NCBI GenBank assembly: GCA_963744005.1
Contig: CAVURU010000003.1
Span: 806,001-870,000 of the forward strand
DNA length: 64,000 bases
Source: Palsa-504 sp963744005
GTDB lineage: Bacteria; Actinomycetota; Actinomycetes; Streptosporangiales; Streptosporangiaceae
Direction of reading: 5' to 3'
Both the position numbers and the translations under genes were made by a program. Under the pieces are notes generated by a model. That model saw only the letters and a list, made by a program, of their open reading frames with translations, did not search any database and was not told the DNA's origin. Numbering within the stretch: position 1 is the stretch's first letter; every line of letters starts with the position of its first letter. Positions 1 to 8,170 of the stretch are shown here, in pieces.

Positions 1-1
1 G

Positions 2-676
2 CTGGATGAATCGGGAGCCGAGCTGCCGCCCGGCGGGGAAGCGCTGGCCGGGCTGGACCGGATCGACCTGTCCGGGCTGCGGCCGCCGCCGGGGGTGGAC
101 GTGGTGGTGGCCACCGACGTGGACAACCCGCTGCTCGGCGAGCACGGCGCCGCCGCGGTCTACGGGCCGCAGAAGGGCGCCTCGGCGCCGGATGTGGCCC
201 GGCTCGAACGCGGCCTGGCCCGGTGGGCCGACGTGGCCGAGCGGGCGCTCGGCCGGCCGAGCCGGGACCGGGCGGGCGCGGGAGCGGCCGGCGGCCTGGG
301 TTTCGCGGCGCTGGCCTTTCTCGGCGCCGACGCCCGGCCCGGGATCGAGGTGCTGCTCGGCCTGCTGTCCTTCGCCGACCGGCTGCCAGGCGCGCGGCTG
401 GTCGTCACCGGCGAGGGGGCGCTGGACGCGCAGACGCTGCGCGGCAAGGCGCCGGCCGGTGTGGCCCGCGCCGTCGCGGCGCACGCCCCCGAGGTGCCGG
501 TGGTGGCGGTGGCCGGGACCTGCTCGCTGAGCGTGAGCCAGCTCCGTTCGGCCGGTTTCGCGCAGACCTACGCCCTGGCCGACCTCGAGCCGGACCCGGC
601 CCGCAGCCGGGACCAGGCCGGGCCGCTGCTGGAGGAACTAGCCGGCCGGGTGGCCCGCGACTGGCTCAGCCCCTGA
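2..676 (+). CDS. Glycerate kinase, C-terminal part (5' end outside window)
   Basis: This is the 3' end of a type-1 glycerate kinase, which phosphorylates D-glycerate with ATP. The frame is open from base 2 and encodes 224 residues before TGA. Family features seen are an ATDVDNPLLG stretch followed by AVYGPQKGA near the visible N-terminus, GGLGFAALAF in the middle, and the VVTGEGALDAQTLRGKAP motif that is typical of the nucleotide/substrate site. The family is usually about 370-390 residues, so roughly 40 percent is missing only because the window begins inside the gene. It converges on the next gene across a hairpin. Assignment is secure; the exact substrate isomer and gene symbol are not determinable. 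Confidence 0.9.
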   Translation: MDESGAELPPGGEALAGLDRIDLSGLRPPPGVDVVVATDVDNPLLGEHGAAAVYGPQKGASAPDVARLERGLARWADVAERALGRPSRDRAGAGAAGGLGFAALAFLGADARPGIEVLLGLLSFADRLPGARLVVTGEGALDAQTLRGKAPAGVARAVAAHAPEVPVVAVAGTCSLSVSQLRSAGFAQTYALADLEPDPARSRDQAGPLLEELAGRVARDWLSP

Positions 677-707
677 GCCCAGCCCTCAGGCCAGCCGCTG
701 GGCTCAG
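673..707. terminator. Hairpin between convergent genes
   Basis: An 11-bp perfect inverted repeat (673-683 pairing with 697-707, loop of 13) spans the gap between the glycerate kinase stop and the stop of the convergent gene. A 16-base sequence, GGCTCAGCCCCTGAGC, occurs twice (663-678 and 701-716), each copy covering one gene's stop codon and itself partly palindromic. No U-tract follows on either strand. A bidirectional terminator is the likeliest role. Confidence 0.5.
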
Positions 708-1456
708 CCCCTGAGCTGGGCCACCAGCGCATCGGACTGCTCGGCGGTCTGGACGGCCAGCGCGCTGGCCAGGGGCAGGACGCGGCGGCCGCCGGCCAGG
801 AACACCACCCCGTCGGTGAGGCAGGCCCGCAGCTCAGGATGACGCTGGGCGATGGCCGACCGCTCGCTGCGTGCCGTATCCAGCCGGGCGGCCATGGCCG
901 GCACGACCTGCTCCTCGACGACCTGGCGGACCCGCTTGCTGATGGCCCGGCCCAGCGCCCGGCCGGCCACGCCCAGCACCGCGTCGGTCAGGCCCTCGTC
1001 GAATACTTCCCGGGCGCTGCTGCCGACCCACCCGCCGCGGCGCCGGGTCGACGATGACGGCGGCGGCTGCGCCTGTCCCGACCAGCCCTGGGCGGGGGCC
1101 GGCGGCAGCTGTTGCTGCTGGCTCGGCCAGGGAGCTGGCGGTGGGAGCGGCGGGGTCCCGGGCGGCTGCTCTGACGGTGCCGCCGCGGGCGGCTGGTACT
1201 GCGACGGGTCCGGGAAGCCAGCAGGCTGCTGATATTGCCGTGGGTCCGGAAAGCCCGCCTGGGGACCCGGGGCCGGCACGCCGTAGTAGCCGGGCGGCGG
1301 AACCGGGGCCGGGGCCGGCGGCGTAGGTGCGGGTCCGGGCGGGCTCATCCCGCCGGGCATCTGACCGGGCGCCATCGCCGCCCATTCCGCGACCGAGTGC
1401 ACCGCCGCGGCGCTGCCGCATTGCGGGCATACCGCTGTTTCCTGGCCGTATGTCAC
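704..1456 (-). CDS. Proline-rich hypothetical protein with N-terminal CPxC knuckle
   Basis: Function not recognised. The 250-residue product starts with a short segment holding a single CPQCG knuckle (residues 10-14), followed by roughly 100 residues very rich in Pro, Gly, Ala and Gln with near-repeats of FPDPxQYQxP, then an S/R-rich linker. A folded-looking C-terminal part of about 100 residues is rich in helix formers (GRAISKRVRQVVEEQVVPAM) and ends with a short beta-like segment. There is no signal peptide or clear membrane helix. The start is GTG at 1456. It lies 24 bases downstream of a glycosyltransferase gene on the same strand, so it may be the last gene of the envelope operon. Real coding is supported by codon use and by a frame that excludes overlaps. 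Confidence 0.7.
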   Translation of the reverse strand: MTYGQETAVCPQCGSAAAVHSVAEWAAMAPGQMPGGMSPPGPAPTPPAPAPVPPPGYYGVPAPGPQAGFPDPRQYQQPAGFPDPSQYQPPAAAPSEQPPGTPPLPPPAPWPSQQQQLPPAPAQGWSGQAQPPPSSSTRRRGGWVGSSAREVFDEGLTDAVLGVAGRALGRAISKRVRQVVEEQVVPAMAARLDTARSERSAIAQRHPELRACLTDGVVFLAGGRRVLPLASALAVQTAEQSDALVAQLRG

Positions 1457-1480
1457 GGTTCATTGTGACGTCTTCGCCGC

Positions 1481-2632
1481 TCAGCGGGCGGCGTTTTGGC
1501 CCGGCACGACCCGGCGGTATTCGGCCAGGGCCGCGTCTACCGCCGCCTCGGGGCCGGGCAGCTCCCGGCTGCGCCGCGCGGCCGCCTGGCGCAGCCGGGC
1601 GGCCAGGGCCGGGTCGCCCAGTACAGCGCGCACGGCGGCGCCGAGCGCCTGCCGGTCGCCGGGCGGGACGAGCAGCACGGCGTCCGGGCCGGTCACGTCG
1701 GCGTTGCCGCCGGCCCGGGTGGCCACCACCGGGACCCCGGCTCGCAGCGCTTCCTGCAGGACCAGGGACTGGCCCTCCCACGTGCTGGGCAGGACGAAGA
1801 CGTCGGCGGCGGCCAGCAGGGCAGGCAGGTCGCGGCGGTAGCCGGTGAACCGGGCGGCCAGGCCGAGCGAGGCGGCCCGGGAGCGCAGCGGGCCGGCCAG
1901 CGGCCCGTCCCCGGCGATGACGAGCAGCGGCGCCGGGCGCAGGTCACCCCACGTCACCGCCGCCTCCAGCAGCAGCTCGAAGCCCTTCTGCGGGGCCAGC
2001 CGGCCCGCGCCGAGCACCAGAGGCTGCCCGACCTGCGCACCGAGCTCAGCGCGGAGCTCGGCGATCAGCTGGGGGCGCGTTTCCGCGGCAACGTCCGTCT
2101 CGGCCGGGAGGGCCGGCACCACGGCCCGGCCGACCCGGCGCGCGCCCGCCGCCCGCATCCGCTGCTCCAGGTCGGCGGAGACGCACAGCACCGTGGCGGC
2201 GCCGCGGGCGACGATCTTCTCGAGCACCCGGTAGACAGCGCCGGTGACCCCTGCGCCGGGCGGGGCGTTGTGCACGGTGACGATCAGCGCGGGCCGCGCC
2301 GCATGGGCGGTCGGCCGGATGAGCGCCGCGGCCAGCGCGGCGAGAGCCCCGGCCCGCAGCCCGTGGGCGTGCACGACGTCGGGCCGCCAGGCGCCGAGCA
2401 GGCGGCGCAGCCGGGCGATGGTCCGCAGGTCGCGAGGCAGCCGCGGCCGCGGTCCGATGTCGACCTCGGTGAACCCGAGGCCGGCCCGGCCGACCTGGCC
2501 GGCCTGGCGGTCAGCCTCGGCCGGGCCGAACACCTCGGCTCGCACGCCCCGCGCCGCGCAGCCGGCGGCCAGCATCCAGACGTGCCGGCCGGTGCCGCCG
2601 GCGGTGCTGCCGAGGACGAAGGCGACCTTCAC
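1481..2632 (-). CDS. GT-B fold glycosyltransferase (GT4-like)
   Basis: A 383-residue GT4-type retaining glycosyltransferase, expected to move a sugar from a nucleotide donor onto a lipid-linked or surface acceptor at the inner face of the membrane. The N-terminal Rossmann half begins VKVAFVLGSTAGGTGRHV and carries the acceptor-side loop DVVHAHGLRAG. The C-terminal half has GAGRLAPQKGFELLLEA, VIAGDGPLAG and the donor-site signature VFVLPSTWEGQSLVLQEALR, where the EGxxLVLxEA glutamates are characteristic. The GTG start overlaps the stop of the MurJ-like gene by four bases (GTGA), indicating translational coupling. Partners suggest work in lipid-linked glycan assembly; donor and acceptor are unknown. 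Confidence 0.88.
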   Translation of the reverse strand: MKVAFVLGSTAGGTGRHVWMLAAGCAARGVRAEVFGPAEADRQAGQVGRAGLGFTEVDIGPRPRLPRDLRTIARLRRLLGAWRPDVVHAHGLRAGALAALAAALIRPTAHAARPALIVTVHNAPPGAGVTGAVYRVLEKIVARGAATVLCVSADLEQRMRAAGARRVGRAVVPALPAETDVAAETRPQLIAELRAELGAQVGQPLVLGAGRLAPQKGFELLLEAAVTWGDLRPAPLLVIAGDGPLAGPLRSRAASLGLAARFTGYRRDLPALLAAADVFVLPSTWEGQSLVLQEALRAGVPVVATRAGGNADVTGPDAVLLVPPGDRQALGAAVRAVLGDPALAARLRQAAARRSRELPGPEAAVDAALAEYRRVVPGQNAAR

Positions 2633-4290
2633 GCACCGACCCGCGGGGGATCGGTGGACGCGCGGCCCAGCACCCTGATCCCGCGGCGCAGGGCCGCACG
2701 CAGGTCTCCCCCGTCGACCACGGCCACGACGGCCAGGAAGACGGCCAGCACCGCCGCGCTGGCCAGCAGCGTGACGCCGACGTTGGGCAGGAAGCCGGTC
2801 TCCGGGAGGGCCATGGCCACGCCGAGCCCGGCGGCCGTGCCGGCCAGCGCGCCGGCCAGGCCGGCGGCCGCGGCTCGGCCGAACCCGCGCAGGGCGCCGG
2901 GCCCGCGGTAGCGGCGGATGAGCAGGAGCAGGGCCAGGCCGGAGCCGGTGAGCCCGATGGTGGTGGCCGCCCCGAGCCAGGGCACGACCTGCGTCCGGGG
3001 CACGAAGGGCACGATGAGCAGGTCCGCCGCGATGACCAGGATCCAGCCGCCGCTGACCGCCGCCGCCGACGCGCGGCTGTGGCCCTGGGCGTACAGGGCC
3101 CGGGACAGGTTGGCGCTCAGCCCGTAGCCGACGAGCCCGGGCGCGAAGGCGACCAGGGCGATGGCCAGCTGCCGGGCGTCGGGGGCCTGGGCCACGTGCG
3201 ACTGGAAGACCCGGGCCAGCGGCACGCAGGCGCCGGCCATGGCCGCCACGCCCAGCCAGGAGGCCACCGTCACGGTCCGGGTCGAGCTGGCCACGGTGGC
3301 GTCGAAGGACTCGCCGCGCACGGCCATCTCCGGGAAGGCGCTGGTGGCGATGGGCACCGACAGCACGGCGTAGGGCACGAAGAACACGGCCCAGGCGAAG
3401 CTGTACAGGACGAGCGTGCCGCCGCCGCCGCGGGAGTTGGCCAGCACGATGACCACCGCCACCGAGATGTCCTGGGCGATGATGGTCACGAACCCGGCGG
3501 CGGCCAGCGACCGGACCCGGACTCCGACCCCGGGCGGGAACTTCAGCGTCGGCCGCAGCCGCAGCCGCAGCCGGGCGGTGGGCACCAGCGGGGTCACCAC
3601 CAGGGCCGCGACCCCGGCCGTGGTCCCGACGGCGAGCACGATCCAGGCCTCGCTGGGCACCGGGCGGCGCAGGAACTGGGAGCTGTCGGCGACCGCGTCG
3701 AACCACAGGTAGGCACCGATCACGACCAGGCTGGACAGCACTGGGGCCAGCGCCGGGGCGGCGAACTTGCGGTGCGACTGGAGGATGCCGTACAACACCA
3801 CGGCCAGCCCGTAGAGCAGGATCTGCGGGGCGAAGATGACCAGCATCCGCGCGGCGAGCGAGACCATGGTCGCGCGCGGGCAGCCGGGAGTGTCGCCGAG
3901 CAGCGCCGAGACCACCGGCCGGGCGGCGAGGGCGACGACCGCGCTGAGCGGGACGAGCAGCACCACCGTCCAGGTGAGCAGGGCGGCGGACGTCTGCCGC
4001 ACCTGCTTGCGGTCCGCCCCGAGCGCGCTGGCCGGCCCGGCCAGCACCGGCACCACCACGGCAGTGAGCGCCCCGCCCATGACGATGTCGTAGATGATGT
4101 TCGGCACCATGTTGGCCGTGGTGTAGGCGGTGCCCAGGCACTGGGCCTGGACGGTGTGCGCGAACACCACCTGGCGGCCGAAGCCGATCATCCGGGCAAG
4201 CAGCGTGATCGCGCCGATCAGCAGCGCCGCCCGGCCTATGCTGCTGGCTCGCCGCCGAGCACTTCCCAGCTCGGCCACCGGGACAGTCAC
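2629..4290 (-). CDS. murJ: MurJ/MviN-family lipid II flippase-like protein
   Basis: A 553-residue polytopic membrane protein of the MurJ (MviN) branch of the MOP exporters, which move undecaprenyl-linked glycan precursors across the membrane. The N-terminus shows the family pattern LLARMIGFGRQVVFA, TAYTTANMVPNIIYDIVMGGAL and an APQILLYGLAVVLYGILQSHRKFAAPALAPVL segment in pieces; about 14 hydrophobic segments are readable. It lacks the large cytoplasmic kinase-like C-terminal domain of mycobacterial MviN and is closer in size to core MurJ. It overlaps its upstream and downstream neighbours by four bases each. Whether it is the essential lipid II flippase or a paralogue for another glycan cannot be decided from this window. 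Confidence 0.85.
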   Translation of the reverse strand: MTVPVAELGSARRRASSIGRAALLIGAITLLARMIGFGRQVVFAHTVQAQCLGTAYTTANMVPNIIYDIVMGGALTAVVVPVLAGPASALGADRKQVRQTSAALLTWTVVLLVPLSAVVALAARPVVSALLGDTPGCPRATMVSLAARMLVIFAPQILLYGLAVVLYGILQSHRKFAAPALAPVLSSLVVIGAYLWFDAVADSSQFLRRPVPSEAWIVLAVGTTAGVAALVVTPLVPTARLRLRLRPTLKFPPGVGVRVRSLAAAGFVTIIAQDISVAVVIVLANSRGGGGTLVLYSFAWAVFFVPYAVLSVPIATSAFPEMAVRGESFDATVASSTRTVTVASWLGVAAMAGACVPLARVFQSHVAQAPDARQLAIALVAFAPGLVGYGLSANLSRALYAQGHSRASAAAVSGGWILVIAADLLIVPFVPRTQVVPWLGAATTIGLTGSGLALLLLIRRYRGPGALRGFGRAAAAGLAGALAGTAAGLGVAMALPETGFLPNVGVTLLASAAVLAVFLAVVAVVDGGDLRAALRRGIRVLGRASTDPPRVGA

Positions 4291-5255
4291 TGGCCCGGCA
4301 GCGGCGGATCGTCCGGACGGGCCGTGGTGCCTGCCCCGGCCGGTTCCATCGGATCCCGGCGCGGCGCCGGGATCGTGATCCTCGGCGCCGGGTCGGCCGG
4401 ACGGCGGCCCAGCATGTCCAGCCAGCGCAGGGCGGGCGTGCGCTCGATCACCTTGGTGAAGCTGACCTTCTCGCTGGCCGCCGTGAGCCCGATGATCCCG
4501 GCCAGCAGCGCGATCCGGGCCGCGCGCGGCATCCCGCCCGCGGCGGCGCCCAGCGCGGCGCCCAGCGCGTTGGCCCCGCAGTCACCGAGCATGGCCCGCT
4601 CGCCCAGGTCTTCGGGCAGCAGCGCGAACGCCGCGGCCAGCGGCGGCGCTGAGGCCAGGGCCGCCGCCGGGCTGGCCGCGGCGATCAGGGCCGTGGAGCC
4701 GACGGCGACCTTGATCGCCCGGCCGGGCCGCAGGTCGAACAGGTTGAGCAGGTTGGCCCCGCCGGCCACCAGGCCGGCGTTGATGACGACATCCGCGGCC
4801 GGCCCTCCGGCCAGCGCCGCGCTGGACAGCCCGGTCAGGCCGATGCCGGCCAGCTTGACCGCGCCGGTGGTCACCTCGCCGTGCCGCAGCGCGCCCAGGT
4901 GGCCGCCGAAACCGCGCCGGTTCCCCGAGCCGGCCAGGTCGTCGTAGCCGCCGAAGGCGGCCGCCCCGGCCGCCCCGGCCGCTATGGCCAGGGCGGGCCT
5001 CGACGACCACCAGGGCCAGCCGGCCGACGGCCGGGTGCCGCCGTGCGCGAGCACGCCCGCGATCAGGCCGGCCGCCAGCGCGGGGCCTTCCAGCAGGGTG
5101 ACCGGCTCGCTGCGGTGGTTGACGCGCGACCAGGCCGATGCGCCGCCGGGCGGACGCCAGCGGGCGGCGCCGTAGGCCAGCCGCGTCACCGCGGCCGCGG
5201 TGACGCTCGCCGCCGCCGCTGCGATCAGCTCGCGGCCGGCGCTGGCCCGGCTCAC
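4287..5255 (-). CDS. MraY/WecA-like polyprenyl-phosphate sugar-1-phosphate transferase
   Basis: A 322-residue hydrophobic protein resembling the polyprenyl-phosphate N-acetylhexosamine-1-phosphate transferases (GT family 4 membrane type). Recognisable family positions are an early NHRSEPVTLLEGPA segment, the GGYDDLAGS aspartate pair, NLLNLFDLRPGRAIKV (matching the NxxNxxDG-like loop, with the glycine replaced by leucine), and MLGDCGANALGAALG, which matches the GDxG(S/A)xxLG motif. It is shorter and more alanine-rich than true MraY, and several catalytic-loop residues differ, so it is a divergent homologue. Four-base overlaps with steB upstream and murJ downstream show it is made as part of one coupled unit. 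Substrate unknown. Confidence 0.8.
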   Translation of the reverse strand: MSRASAGRELIAAAAASVTAAAVTRLAYGAARWRPPGGASAWSRVNHRSEPVTLLEGPALAAGLIAGVLAHGGTRPSAGWPWWSSRPALAIAAGAAGAAAFGGYDDLAGSGNRRGFGGHLGALRHGEVTTGAVKLAGIGLTGLSSAALAGGPAADVVINAGLVAGGANLLNLFDLRPGRAIKVAVGSTALIAAASPAAALASAPPLAAAFALLPEDLGERAMLGDCGANALGAALGAAAGGMPRAARIALLAGIIGLTAASEKVSFTKVIERTPALRWLDMLGRRPADPAPRITIPAPRRDPMEPAGAGTTARPDDPPLPGQ

Positions 5256-6295
5256 TTGTTCTTGTTGTCCTTCTTGGCGGCCGACGACGCCGATGCGTTC
5301 GGCGACGAGCCCGCGCCCGCGGTGGGCGCGGGATTCGGCGCGGCGGCGCTGGCTCCGCCGGCCAGGCCGTAACTGCCCGGGTTGCCGCCCTGCAGCTGCA
5401 GGGCCATAGCCTGGATGGCCGCGGTCTGCCCGATGACCAGGTCAGCGTCATCGACGGTGGAGACCTTGCCGGACGCGCTGCTGCCGCGGATGACGGCGAT
5501 CGCGCTGCCCGCGCCGGAATTGGCCGACACGCCCGCCACCACGGCGGCCGCGCTGCTGGCGGCCAGCTCGGTGGCCACCGGCACCAGGACCTGGTCGAGA
5601 GGATCGGAGCTGCCCCGGGCCGGCGCGGACTGCGCGGTCACCAGCAAGGCCAGGCTGGCCCGCGCCGAGGGCTGGCCGCTGGTGCTCAGGAACCCCTGGC
5701 TGGCGTAGGCCGACAGCATGGTCTGCGCGTTGGTGTCCTGCCCGCCGTTAGTCGCGGACGGGCTGCCCGTCGTACCGGACGCCTGGGTCAGCACCTCGCT
5801 GGCGATGACCTGGACGGCCTGCTGCTGGTAGGTGGCGCCGGTCCGCAGCACGATGTTGTCCGCCTGGGCCATCGACAGGTTGGTCTGGTTGAGGCCGGCC
5901 AGCGTGGTGTCGCTGTTGTCGAAGAACTTCGGCTGCAGCGAGATCTGCCCGGTCACCGTGGCCCCCGCGTTCTGCGTGGCGGCCTTGCTGATCGCGTTGA
6001 CCACCGAGGCCGGCGCGCCCGGCTCGGTGACGATCAGCAGCCGCTGGCCCTGGAGCAGGTTGTGCAGCACGACGGGCTGGACCGCCTGAGCGTAGTTCTC
6101 ACCCAGGTTGGCCTGCTGCTGCGCCGCGTCGCGCTGATTGCTGGTCTGGTCCAGCTCGTTCTGCAGCTTGGCGGTGGTCTGGTTGAGCAAGTTGTAGGTA
6201 GGCCCCTGCAGCTCGGTGGAACCGAGCACGATGCCGATGGCCAGCGCGAGGAACACGGCCACGATCGAGACTAGGTGGTAGCGGAAGTCGATCAC
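5252..6295 (-). CDS. steB: SteB / MctB family envelope protein
   Basis: A 347-residue protein of the PF11382 family, known in mycobacteria as the copper-linked channel protein MctB and in Corynebacterium as SteB, the partner of SteA. The conserved opening VIDFRYHLVSIVAVFLALA fixes the GTG start at 6295 and is a single N-terminal membrane anchor. A coiled-coil-like region follows (LLNQTTAKLQNELDQTSNQR), then an extracytoplasmic alpha/beta domain and an Ala/Pro/Ser-rich tail ending KKDNKNK. It is the first gene of a four-gene overlap chain with the MraY-like, MurJ-like and GT genes. I infer a structural or regulatory role for the chain's envelope machinery rather than copper export, but both readings exist for the family. 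Confidence 0.85.
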   Translation of the reverse strand: MIDFRYHLVSIVAVFLALAIGIVLGSTELQGPTYNLLNQTTAKLQNELDQTSNQRDAAQQQANLGENYAQAVQPVVLHNLLQGQRLLIVTEPGAPASVVNAISKAATQNAGATVTGQISLQPKFFDNSDTTLAGLNQTNLSMAQADNIVLRTGATYQQQAVQVIASEVLTQASGTTGSPSATNGGQDTNAQTMLSAYASQGFLSTSGQPSARASLALLVTAQSAPARGSSDPLDQVLVPVATELAASSAAAVVAGVSANSGAGSAIAVIRGSSASGKVSTVDDADLVIGQTAAIQAMALQLQGGNPGSYGLAGGASAAAPNPAPTAGAGSSPNASASSAAKKDNKNK

Positions 6296-6476
6296 TGTCG
6301 ACCCCCGGCTTGCGACAGGGCAGGGTGACTGCTCATACCCGGCGACACTACCAGCGCCGACAGGGTGAAAGCCGGTCCTCGCCGAGCGGGAGTGTCGCAC
6401 CCAGGCGGCTCATCGGTGCCGATACCGGGACATCGCCGTAGATTGGAGATGAGGCGTTACGCGGGAGGTGCCGTCC

Positions 6477-6839
6477 ATGGCCATCGATGAGCGGGAACCT
6501 GGCTACGAGCCGGAGCCTGGTGACGAGCAGGAGACGGCCGAGGTGAGCAGACTGCGCAGGCACCCCGAGGAGAGCCCGGCCCGCCGGCTCGAGCACTACC
6601 TGGACACCGGTCAGCTGCACATCCCGCCGGGCTCGAGCGTGGATCGCGACTTCATCCGGCAGATGGGCAGCGACAACTTCGGCGCGGGCGGCGGCCCGGC
6701 CGCCGCGCACATGCTGGGCAGCGTGGGCGACTCGGTGTGGGACCGGATCGGCCAGGCCTACGAGGCGGTGACCGGCAGCCCCCAGCCCGAGGACGAGGAG
6801 CTGCGCGAGGAGCTGCTGCGGGACGAGCCGCCCGGCTAG
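6477..6839 (+). CDS. Small acidic hypothetical protein
   Basis: An unrecognised 120-residue protein, strongly acidic at both ends, with a central segment (LHIPPGSSVDRDFIRQMG, then GGGPAAAHMLGSVGDSVWDRIGQAY) that looks like a short amphipathic region. ATG at 6477 is chosen over the in-frame GTG at 6468 because the GGGAGG at 6462-6467 would leave no spacing for the GTG but sits about ten bases before the ATG. It is divergent from steB and converges on steA, sharing the CTAG tetranucleotide for both stop codons. No signal peptide or membrane segment is seen. Confidence 0.65.
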   Translation: MAIDEREPGYEPEPGDEQETAEVSRLRRHPEESPARRLEHYLDTGQLHIPPGSSVDRDFIRQMGSDNFGAGGGPAAAHMLGSVGDSVWDRIGQAYEAVTGSPQPEDEELREELLRDEPPG

Positions 6840-8014
6840 AACCTGGCCGTGAAGGAGTGCCAGGTCGCTTCGAAGTACCTGGCCAGCACCGGCTCGGCCG
6901 GGGAGAACAGCACGGCGATCAGCACGGTCACGGCGGCGGCCAGCACCAGGACCAGCAGCGACCAGCCGGAGATGCGGCTGTGGTAGAGCTGGTGGACGCC
7001 GCGGGCGTTGACCAGCTTGCCGGCCACCCGCAGGTGGGTGATGAACGTGCTCGACATGCCCGGCCGGCCCTTGTCCAGGAACTCCTCGAGCGTGTGGTGG
7101 GTCCCCACCACGGCGATCAGGCTGGCCTGCTTGGCGTCGGCCAGGAGCAGCGCGACGTCCTCGCTCGTGCCCGGGGCCGGCAGGGTGACGGCGTCCAGGC
7201 TGAGCTCGCTGATCCGGGCCAGCCCCGGAGCCCGGCCGTCCGGGTAGGCGTGCACGACGAGCTCCGCGCCGCAGCACAGCGCCTCGTCCGAGATCGAGTC
7301 CATGTCGCCGAAGATGACGTCGGGCTGGTACCCGGCCTCGATCAGGGCGTCCGCGCCGCCGTCCACGCCGATCATCACCGGCTTGTACTCGCGGATGTAG
7401 GGCCGGAGAGCGGCCAGGTCCTCGCGGTAGTGGTAGCCGCGGACCACGACCAGGACATGGCGCCCGGCCATGTCCGTCCCCATCTGAGGCGCCGGGATGC
7501 CCATGGTGAGCAGGGCGTGCTCGCGGCGCAGGAACTCCAGCGTGTTCTCGGCGAACGACTCGATCTGCACGGCCACCATGGACCGTGCCTCGGACATGGC
7601 CGCGTCGACCGACTCCTGGGTCAGCGGGGTGCCCTTGGCGATGACCTGGTCGCCCAGGTACAGGGTCTCCTCGTCCAGCCGGACCACGGTGCCGTCCGAG
7701 ACCTTGACCATCACGTCGGAGCCGACCCCGTCGATGACCGGGATGCCCGCGTCGAGCAGCAGCTGCGGGCCGAGGTTCGGGTACCGGCCGGTGATGCTCA
7801 TGGAGGCGTTGACGACGGCCGACACCTTGCGCCTGATCAGTTCCTCGGCGCTGACCCGGTCCAGGTCGGAATGGTCGATGACGGCGATCTCGCCGACGTT
7901 GAGCCGCTTGCTGATGCTCTTGGTCTTGCGGTCCACGCGCGCGACGGCGACGATCCCGGGTGGCTCCCCCGCCTTGCCCCGGAACACCGGCGGAATCACG
8001 GACGGCAACTTCAT
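6836..8014 (-). CDS. steA: SteA-like cytokinetic-ring protein (thiamin pyrophosphokinase-like fold)
   Basis: About 392 residues of the SteA family, reported in corynebacteria to join the cytokinetic ring together with SteB. It has a domain resembling the thiamin pyrophosphokinase catalytic fold (IGVDGGADALIEAGYQPDVI followed by FGDMDSIS) and ends with one membrane helix (WSLLVLVLAAAVTVLIAVLF) and a short tail. ATG at 8014 has a GGCAGGA element eight bases upstream; ATG at 8023 is possible. Orientation matches steB, but the gene encoded at 6477-6839 on the other strand lies between them. In most actinobacteria steA directly follows recN; here recN is more than 13 kb away. Confidence 0.87.
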   Translation of the reverse strand: MKLPSVIPPVFRGKAGEPPGIVAVARVDRKTKSISKRLNVGEIAVIDHSDLDRVSAEELIRRKVSAVVNASMSITGRYPNLGPQLLLDAGIPVIDGVGSDVMVKVSDGTVVRLDEETLYLGDQVIAKGTPLTQESVDAAMSEARSMVAVQIESFAENTLEFLRREHALLTMGIPAPQMGTDMAGRHVLVVVRGYHYREDLAALRPYIREYKPVMIGVDGGADALIEAGYQPDVIFGDMDSISDEALCCGAELVVHAYPDGRAPGLARISELSLDAVTLPAPGTSEDVALLLADAKQASLIAVVGTHHTLEEFLDKGRPGMSSTFITHLRVAGKLVNARGVHQLYHSRISGWSLLVLVLAAAVTVLIAVLFSPAEPVLARYFEATWHSFTARF

Positions 8015-8170
8015 CAGGTCCATCCTGCCAGAGGACCCCGCCGTCAACATCCAGGTTGGCGCTCACGGCGTGTCATTCTGCCTGCGACTGATCGTCAAAA
8101 CCGATTACGCAGCGTGCACATAAAGATATCACCTCACCCTGAATGTGACCCATCATCCGGCTCCGGTTAA

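Noticed and set aside
1481..4141. One long minus-strand frame continuing from the glycosyltransferase back through murJ
   Set aside because: Only the part from GTG 2632 has glycosyltransferase motifs; the upstream part is out-of-frame murJ sequence.
3079..4947. Long plus-strand frame opposite murJ and the MraY-like gene
   Set aside because: No motif, composition dominated by Gly/Gln/His/Arg, opposite two clear membrane proteins.
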